From Tritrichomonas musculus (lineage: Eukaryota; Parabasalia; Tritrichomonadida; Tritrichomonadidae): 64,000 bases of DNA. Of the stretch, positions 57,657 through 64,000 are shown piece after piece. The DNA is taken from positions 2,480,001-2,544,000 of the forward strand of contig JAPFFF010000018.1 in the NCBI GenBank assembly GCA_039105265.1, read 5' to 3'. Below the pieces are notes generated by a model, which saw nothing but the letters and a program-made list of their open reading frames with translations, made no database searches and was not told the DNA's origin. How positions within the stretch are numbered: position 1 is the stretch's first letter; every line of letters begins with the position of its first letter. The translations under genes and the position numbers were made by a program.

Positions 57657-58694
57657 TTTTATAAAAATATTAAAATATAAAAACAAAAGTGCAAAAACCA
57701 ACCCTGAGAGGCCTTTTTCTGAATTACTTATAAAAGAGATCTACTTCAAATGAAATCCTTATTGAAAGGAGCCGTCCGTTAACTAGGGGAAGTTAATGGC
57801 CTCGATCAGGAAGATGGAAACTTAACTCAATAAGTTTTTTGTTTGCGGAATAATTGTTAACGAACAACTCACAACTTAGCCACAAATCCAAGTTTTCACA
57901 GATTTCACTCAAAGTCCACTCTTTCTCATAACTCAGAAAAAATGCGTTCCGGATATATGTCGAACCTAGGATGTTAGGTAGGGAGTTTAACCATTACGAC
58001 ACACGCATAGACAAAGATGGAAACTCGATTTTGAATAAATATAAAACCAAATAAATATTGAAATATATTGTAATAACTCAAATAATATATTCAGAATTTA
58101 GTTTTAAAAATAAACCATCCAAAAATATTCTTGTATGGGGTCATAGCTCAATGGAAATATTTGGTGGAAAGTTACATGGTTCGAAAAATAGAAAGTCCGA
58201 CATTTTTTATAAAAATTAATTTTAATAAATTATAACCATAACCTTGTAAAAATAATAAAAAAATTTTATCTATCAATTTATTAATAAAATTTTCTTTCAC
58301 AAATATTATAATTTTAAAGGAAAAAATTTTATTTCTCAATTTTGGGCATGAAAATTTTAGGATGCCACAGTGGCGGCATGTTCCGGTATATGTCGGCCTG
58401 TGACGGTATATGCCGGCATGTGGCGGTTTGAAAAATTTAAATTCAAAAAGTGGAACAAAAATTTTGAAAAATTAATTAAAATTTATAATAAAATAATAAA
58501 AATTTATATTCAAAAAGTGAAAAATAATATTAAAATATCTTGGTGTCTAGTTAACTTTTTAAGAATATTTTTATAAAATCTTTTCAAAATATTTGAGAGA
58601 AAAAAATACTTCTGACATAAAAATATTTGAGAGAAAATATTAACTCAATCAAAACTCAATTTTTCGGGGTCGTGCCTATACAAGAAATACCGTA
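57657..58694. other. non-coding right arm of the Maverick
   Basis: No gene. Two sequences carry weak RNA polymerase III box A/box B-like pairs with the same 34-base spacing. On the plus strand, TAGCTCAATGG at 58144 pairs with GGTTCGA at 58178. On the minus strand, a TCGTAATGG-like box pairs with GGTTCGA in the 57950-58010 segment. Spacing is shorter than in a normal tRNA (about 44), and no cloverleaf forms, so I do not call a tRNA. GCCGGCATG-type repeats (three variants) lie at 58370-58425. Confidence 0.4.
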
Positions 58695-58918
58695 TTTTCG
58701 GGTGTAGAATTCAAAAAACACTATTAGAAAGCTCAAAAACTACTCCATACCTTGGAAATAACATTGGCAGAATAGTGAAAGTAGAGAGTGTGTACTTACG
58801 ATAGGTTTTCATAGGGTATTTGGCCGGGTAGCGAGGCCCAAGCGAAGGTGTACCTGAGCTTGGTGGCGAGCAGTGTAGGCTGGGGTGAAGAATGAATCCC
58901 AGCCTATACTATACTACT
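58695..58918. repeat. Maverick terminal inverted repeat, right
   Basis: Complement of 33718-33940 with few mismatches; it ends TATACTACT. The outer ~20 bp (AGTAGTATA then TAGGCTGGGATTC) are slightly diverged between the two ends (CGT versus GTA). Confidence 0.93.
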
Positions 58919-59975
58919 ACTTTATCGTAGTTCATTCGCTTTGTATCGATTAAGTTAACTATTTCAGCGCGTTGTTCATTAGCATCTGGTATCAGCTTAT
59001 TAACATAGATATTTCGGTTATATCTTTCATCGATATGTGGATTAACGATTATGTAATTTCTAAAACTCGCGAAGTGGTTAATATCATCAGCAGTAGCACT
59101 TATTAACGCAACCTTATCGAATTCTTTAGTAATCTCTATTAATCCAATATATTGTAGTAACATATGTGCTTCATCAATCACTAGGAAGTAATCGAGCCGT
59201 TGCTTTTTCATATAATTTTCTTCGAGTAAGTCACCTAAGTATTTGGAAGCAGTTTGTAAGTATTAATAATTATGTTAACCTCATTATATACTGCTTTACG
59301 AAATTCACTAAACGCGTTATCATTAACACATAATCGTATATTGAGATCATTATTCAACTTGGCATAGAACTCTTCAGCCATATTCACTGTTGGAACTATA
59401 ACCATAAACCTCTCTGTACTATGTGATGAGATCCATTTACGAATCGCTGTCGATTTACCAGAACCGATTAGCGCTTCACAGATGAACTTCTTAGTTCGGA
59501 TTTGTTTAGTGATCTTCCGTAAATCATACTTGTTGCGATCCATAAAATAAAATTCATCATAATCCACATAGTAGATATCGCCATTCTCATCATAATGTTC
59601 TATTTCATTACAGATCTCAATAGGCGATTCACCGTTAGTGAGATGTTCAATAGATGTTTCATCATCTAATGTTCTGCCATTATTATCAACGTAACCTTCA
59701 CACTCTATATTGTTTACTCGTTCAGGAATCTCATCAAACATCTGCCATCGTATATATGATGGATCATGGACTTCTTCTGGTGTTGGTATTGGTTCAACTT
59801 GTTGTTTCAACGGATCCGCGGTAGCGAAAGTATCGTCAGCGTCAGGAACCGGATCTCTATAATCATCAACAGACTCCCATTTAATATCTTCATGTATGCG
59901 ATAATACAACATAGTGTTCAGTGTCATTGGTTTCAGTTGGATAAAATTTTCATTTAGTTCACATATCAAACTCAT
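58919..59975 (-). pseudogene. SF2 helicase gene, N-terminal piece (motifs I-III)
   Basis: Starts MSLICELNENFIQLKPM at the ATG at 59975. An ~150-residue acidic leader is followed by KKFICEALIGSGKSTAIRKW (motif I, GSGKST), then FMVIVPTVNMAEEFY and NIIINTYKLLP. A one-base frameshift near 59240 follows, then LDYFLVIDEAHMLL (motif II, DEAH) and KVALISATADDIN (motif III, SAT). It breaks at the ACTTT duplication and continues at 33717. The overall plan resembles SF2 origin-binding or viral-type helicases more than host DEAD-box proteins. The right duplication copy is 58919-58923. Confidence 0.8.
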
Positions 59976-60356
59976 TGTTTATACATTTAGTCATTCATTA
60001 TATATGTCACTATTTGTTCTACTTTATTGGACACGATCTCGTAAATTCGTTATATTAATCTCTCTAATGAATTGTTTCAGGACGGTTTCCATATTAATAT
60101 AGTCGATTTTGCCTATTTTTATAGTTTATTTAGCCATTATTTTAGGTTATCGCTATTAATATTGTCATATATTAATAGATCGTAGACATATGTCTTTAGT
60201 CTTGTGCCACATGAAGTGCTAAAATAAATATAATTATAGCTGATTTTGGCGAGTTTTTGCAATTAAATTAGCTGTCACGCGACTGTGGCGGTTATATATA
60301 CTAATTAAGTCGAGGATGACAAAAATGCAATTTTTGTTAGACTGAATGAATTAGGG
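59976..60356. other. spacer upstream of the helicase relic
   Basis: No clear gene. A 22-codon minus-strand ORF (60024-60092) could be an upstream reading frame. At 60353-60414 a short GC-rich segment is bracketed by GGTTAGGAG and CTCCTAACC, and it overlaps the 3' end of the next pseudogene. Confidence 0.4.
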
Positions 60357-61841
60357 TTAGGAGAACGCAGTGCGGGCGAAGGATACGGAATATCCGGAGC
60401 CCCTCCTAACCTTACTACTAATGTCCCGCATTTTTCCCCATGCTGTTTGATTTTTGAGAACTTGATCAAACATCTTCAAATCAATCATTAACGAATTGGA
60501 AGAAAACCAGTCGCAATTGTTTCCAAACTTAACTTTATTGTTCATGATCTTGCTTCTTCCACATTTAACGCCATGAAGCATATCCAAAATAGGCAGAATT
60601 TTACAAAGCGCAAATACATTGGTCACAAAACTACTCAAATCACATTTATAATTTAATACATCATTAATCATCGATTTATTAAATGCTTGCTCGCCATCAG
60701 AAGCTATACAATGGGCAGAAAAATGTCTATGATTATTTATGATCGTGAAGATTGTTAGGATATCTTGATATTTATTTAGTGTTATGTGACCAGATATCGA
60801 TTTAATTATTTGAATGGCCATAATTGGCTAACACCAGTCAAGAGGCTGCAATAAAATTGCGAAGAAGTATTTTGCTTGTGAATCTTGAAGCACACAACCA
60901 TCAGGTAATAATACTCCATTTTCTTTAGATATTATTTGATTCGTCCCATTTAAAAAAGCATATTCAAATATTTGCTCTTTTAAAAGACCTTTTTTCGCCT
61001 CTAAATAATTCTTGACAGCGGTTATCACACAATTTTGAATATCAAGATTTGAAAGAATGTCACTTTTTAATTTTTTCACAAATTTTTCATTTTTTTCTTT
61101 AATTTTTTTAATTTCCTTTTTATAAAACTGGACATCATTTTCCAAGGATTTTATTTTTTTCCATTTTTGCAGAAAAATGCTATTATTTTTTTTAGGCTTG
61201 TTTTTTCTGAAATATTTTCTCTTTTTCTTTTTTGTTAATTCTGAAATTAAATTTCTTATTTCAATATTTGAGTTGTTGAGTGGCATGTTTTTGACAAAAT
61301 AAAAAGTAGTGCCAACTTCATAATCTTTCATTATGTTACATATGGAAAAATTTTTTTCACCTTGCGTTTCGCCTTTGTCGCCTTTAGCTGAAAATAGGTG
61401 ATTTGCAGTTTGAGAAGATATCTTTTCATAAACATCGGAATTATCGAGATATCTTTTAAAAGAATTTCGAGATCTCTTCAACAATGTTGATATGCGCTCG
61501 CTATTAATCGCTATTATGGTTCCTCTTTTTTTATTGTAAGTAAATTGAAGATCAGATGGAACTACACCAGTCAAGATAGATTTTCGGAAATCAGGTTGCT
61601 TACTTTTGAAAAACGAATTCAAAGATAAAAGTTTTAGACATAAGTAATCATCGCCTTGCTGAAATCTTTGAATAGATTTGAACCTGTTTACAATTTTATG
61701 TAATAATTCTATCTCTTTTTTGGTTAATAAGTTTTGTTAATCACGTAGTTCTTGATCAGAATAAAAGTAATCATTTGATTGCTTTGGATGGATTTTCAGG
61801 AAAAATAGTCTTTGAATATCCAATTTAGACGCCTTCTTCAT
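60357..61841 (-). pseudogene. P-like transposase relative, decayed
   Basis: A single frame runs from an ATG at 61841 (MKKASKLDIQRLFFLKIHP) to 60357. It is interrupted by an in-frame TAA at about 61741 (after SDQELRD) and an in-frame TAG at 60828 (after LLQPLDWC). A Lys-rich coiled coil (about 61050-61250) precedes CIASDGEQAFNKSM and LDMLHGVKCGRSKIMNNK. These correspond to the AYDGDPGW and DLLHLTKCDRYR blocks of the 718-aa transposase at 12808. The C-terminal third, including the late Glu block, is missing. Dead copy or relic. Confidence 0.7.
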
Positions 61842-62059
61842 TTTCTAAAAACTTTTTAGAAATATAAGATAACAAAATGTTATCAAAAAAAAATCAATAT
61901 GTTTTCACAAAAAGTTGCTTTCCTTATTTGCTTATCATTATCATTGATTCAAAGAAATTCTTACTATGAATATTTCCCTTCATCTTGAATATATAAACAT
62001 TCCATCATATATTATTTATTGTAAATTCCTATTCATTCCAGTATTGTTTTAATTGTAGC

Positions 62060-62458
62060 AATATAGTACTGTTCATATTAGGTAAAATGTTCATTTTAAA
62101 GGAAAATCTGACAAAAAGACGTTAAGGAAAAAATCTATTTTATTTGCTTTTTTCCAGCAACAAATGAATAATTTGATTTTTTAAGTAATAGCAAATTATC
62201 AACAAACTAACATGAATTAAAATAACCGATGAAATGAACGTTTATAAATTCATACAAAAAGATATCAGATTTGATGATCAAAAATAAAAGTCAATTAAAA
62301 CAATTAATTTTATGATTTGCGTGTTTAAAACAGATTAATTTAACAATATTCGGTATTTTTAGCCTATCCTAAATCGCTGGCGATGAGATAATTTGAATAA
62401 ATAGTTTTTTTTTTATAATCATTTTTATTTTGATAATATTTACTTAAATATCAATTAT
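62060..62458. repeat. foldback element, left arm (~400 bp)
   Basis: Nearly identical to the complement of 63290-63691. Recognisable stretches include AATATAGTACTGTTCATATT at the outer end, TTCGGTATTTTTAGCCTATC, and GATAATATTTACTTAAATAT at the inner end. No target duplication could be fixed at the outer edges. Confidence 0.9.
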
Positions 62459-63289
62459 TTTTTTTAGAAAAAGCAATGTAAATATAAGGTTATCATTCAT
62501 TTTATATATTTCTATTATCAGCATTTCATAATTCTCAATATATATGAAAATTGTTGGATTTTTTAAAAAAGTCATCAAAAATGAATTGTTCAATTTTATA
62601 ACAGAAAATATAAAAACTGCATAGCAAAAAATATAATACACATGATTTAGAAATAAGATACTAGCATAATATCACTTTTTTAAATCCCTGTAATAATAAA
62701 ATTGAAAAAACGTGTTTTTAATTGATTGCTTCTTGGAAGCAAAAATTTCTGGAATATTGATATTTAAGGTGAAAATTATATGCTCAATAGTATAATATTA
62801 TTAAATATAAAATTATATAGATGAAACTTAATTTGTCTTGAGAAAAATTCACTTTTTTCGAAAATTCAATAAACTTATATAAAAGAAACAAAAGTATAGG
62901 TTTTCAATGCGTTTTGGTATTTATTTTCTTTCTCATATTTATTTAAAAGATTATTAATCTATTTTGAAACTTATTTTAAAAAATCAATTAATCATTTAAG
63001 AATTTTTCTTTTAAATCAATTTTTTTTCGACATTTTCAAGAATTGAGCTGTTAAAACACATCACTTCTTTCATAATCAAAATTTTCTTCATAACACAAAA
63101 CAATACCTCATATTCATTATAAATCTTAATTTTTTTTATCTTGTTATTGATGGCTGGATAGACGAAACATACGAATTAAAACAATTTCCAAATTTAAGTT
63201 TTCTGGAAGCAAAATATTGTCAAATGGAAAGTGGTGGTATGTTTAAATATGTAATTACTATATGATTAAATTTTAGTTAATTGGATAAA
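62459..63289. other. foldback element, central spacer (~830 bp)
   Basis: No gene. Around 63145-63240 one plus frame reads LVIDGWIDETYELKQFPNLS then FLEAKYCQMESGG, better than random and possibly the relic of a protein gene; it has no start. The rest is AT-rich. Confidence 0.4.
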
Positions 63290-63691
63290 GAAACAATTAA
63301 TATTTAAGTAAATATTATCAAAATAAAAATGATTATAAAAAAAAAACTATTTATTCAAATTATCTCATCGCCAGCGATTTAGGATAGGCTAAAAATACCG
63401 AATATTGTTAAATTAATCTGTTTTAAACACGCAAATCATAAAATTAATTGTTTTAATTGACTTTTATTTTTGATCATCAAATCTGATATCTTTTTGTATG
63501 AATTTATAAACGTTCATTTCATCGGTTATTTTAATTCATGTTAGTTTGTTGATAATTTGCTATTACTTAAAAAATCAAATTATTCATTTGTTGCTGGAAA
63601 AAAGCAAATAAAATAGATTTTTTCCTTAACGTCTTTTTGTCAGATTTTCCTTTAAAATGAACATTTTACCTAATATGAACAGTACTATATT
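63290..63691. repeat. foldback element, right arm (~400 bp)
   Basis: Inverted copy of 62060-62458, with differences mainly in T-run length (about 12 versus 9) and a few bases at the inner end. The high identity implies recent formation or gene conversion between the arms. Confidence 0.9.
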
Positions 63692-64000
63692 AAATTCATT
63701 TATGTAATGAGTCATATTAAATTAAAAATAGACCATTAAAACTCTTTTAAAAATAATTTTTATCATACAATAAATCTAATTCCAAATTTTGAAAATGAAA
63801 AACCAAAAAATAAGGCTGATTTGTTCTATTTATTACATTTTTATAACGTATAAAAACCGCCGATTTCGTTCCTTTTGTTTTAACATATTATAGGCGGACT
63901 CGAACTTGATTTCCTAAAAAGTCGAGATAAAATTTTCAATTCCGAAAGTTACAACTTAAAATCTATATTTAAAAAAGTTATTTCCAAATTTGTTGGTGTA
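63692..64000. other. AT-rich window end
   Basis: No gene or structured repeat that I can support. Confidence 0.4.

Larger units (their letters stand above)
33718..58918. mobile_element. Maverick/Polinton, ~25.2 kb, complete ends
   Basis: The element begins AGTAGTATA and ends with its complement TATACTACT, followed by AGGCTGGGATTCATTCTTCA-type TIRs at both ends. It is flanked by a 5-bp ACTTT duplication. AG…CT termini and a 5-6-bp duplication are Maverick/Polinton hallmarks. It encodes the defining set: protein-primed PolB, rve integrase, A32/FtsK-like ATPase and a major capsid candidate, plus about a dozen other genes. Spacers are mostly 10-60 bp. Most genes run on the minus strand; PolB, the 339-aa gene and the 243-aa gene run on the plus strand. 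No frame damage is seen in the large genes, so the element may be recent. Confidence 0.95.

Noticed and set aside
58136-58205. tRNA gene in the Maverick arm
   Set aside because: Box A- and box B-like strings are present, but their spacing is too short and no acceptor or anticodon stem forms.

Overview
The window looks like nuclear DNA of a parabasalid protist (Trichomonas/Tritrichomonas type). It is very AT-rich, its genes are intronless and separated by short or repeat-filled spacers, and it holds clear eukaryotic genes: a RasGEF protein, EBP2, a cohesin STAG/Scc3 subunit, the WAVE-complex subunit BRK1 and an LRR/CARMIL-like protein. These sit among many DNA transposons. I cannot fix the species from sequence alone.

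Layout. 1-3300 is mostly non-coding with one small gene at 1925. 3324-8825 is a three-deep transposon nest: a decayed pogo/DDE_1-type transposase gene is split by a mariner (DD34D) with a TA duplication, and that mariner is split by a 3.26-kb element, again with a TA duplication. The inner element carries a DD34E Tc1/IS630-type transposase, an RRM fragment and a Pro/Gln-rich ORF. 9709-29413 is host territory (RasGEF, coiled-coil protein, EBP2, LRR/CARMIL-like protein, STAG, BRK1 and a helical protein of unknown function). It is interrupted at 11826-15182 by an apparently intact P-element-like transposon with a perfect 15-bp TIR, an 8-bp target duplication and an undamaged 718-aa transposase.

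30731-59975 is dominated by a Maverick/Polinton of about 25.2 kb (33718-58918). It has ~223-bp TIRs starting AG and a 5-bp duplication ACTTT. It encodes protein-primed DNA polymerase B, an rve integrase, an A32/FtsK-type packaging ATPase, a double jelly-roll-like major capsid candidate, two giant paralogous putative virion/membrane proteins, two HNH nucleases, a GIY-YIG-type nuclease and several small unknowns. I did not recognise an adenain/Ulp1-like protease. The Maverick landed inside an SF2 helicase gene read on the minus strand. That gene also carries a frameshift, an in-frame TAG and a second transposon (a Tc1/IS630-type element with a C-terminal Myb-like domain, 31694-33156). Joining the flanks at each target duplication keeps the helicase frame, which fixes both insertion boundaries.

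60357-61841 is a second, dead relative of the P-like transposase. 62060-63691 is a foldback structure with two ~400-bp near-identical inverted arms.

The least ordinary signals are the integrase with Asn at the expected catalytic Glu, the 1.28-kb single-gene cassette bounded by 60-bp inverted hairpin repeats inside the Maverick, the Tc1-type transposases with a Myb-like tail that share a TGA at the same Trp codon, and the intact P-like element.
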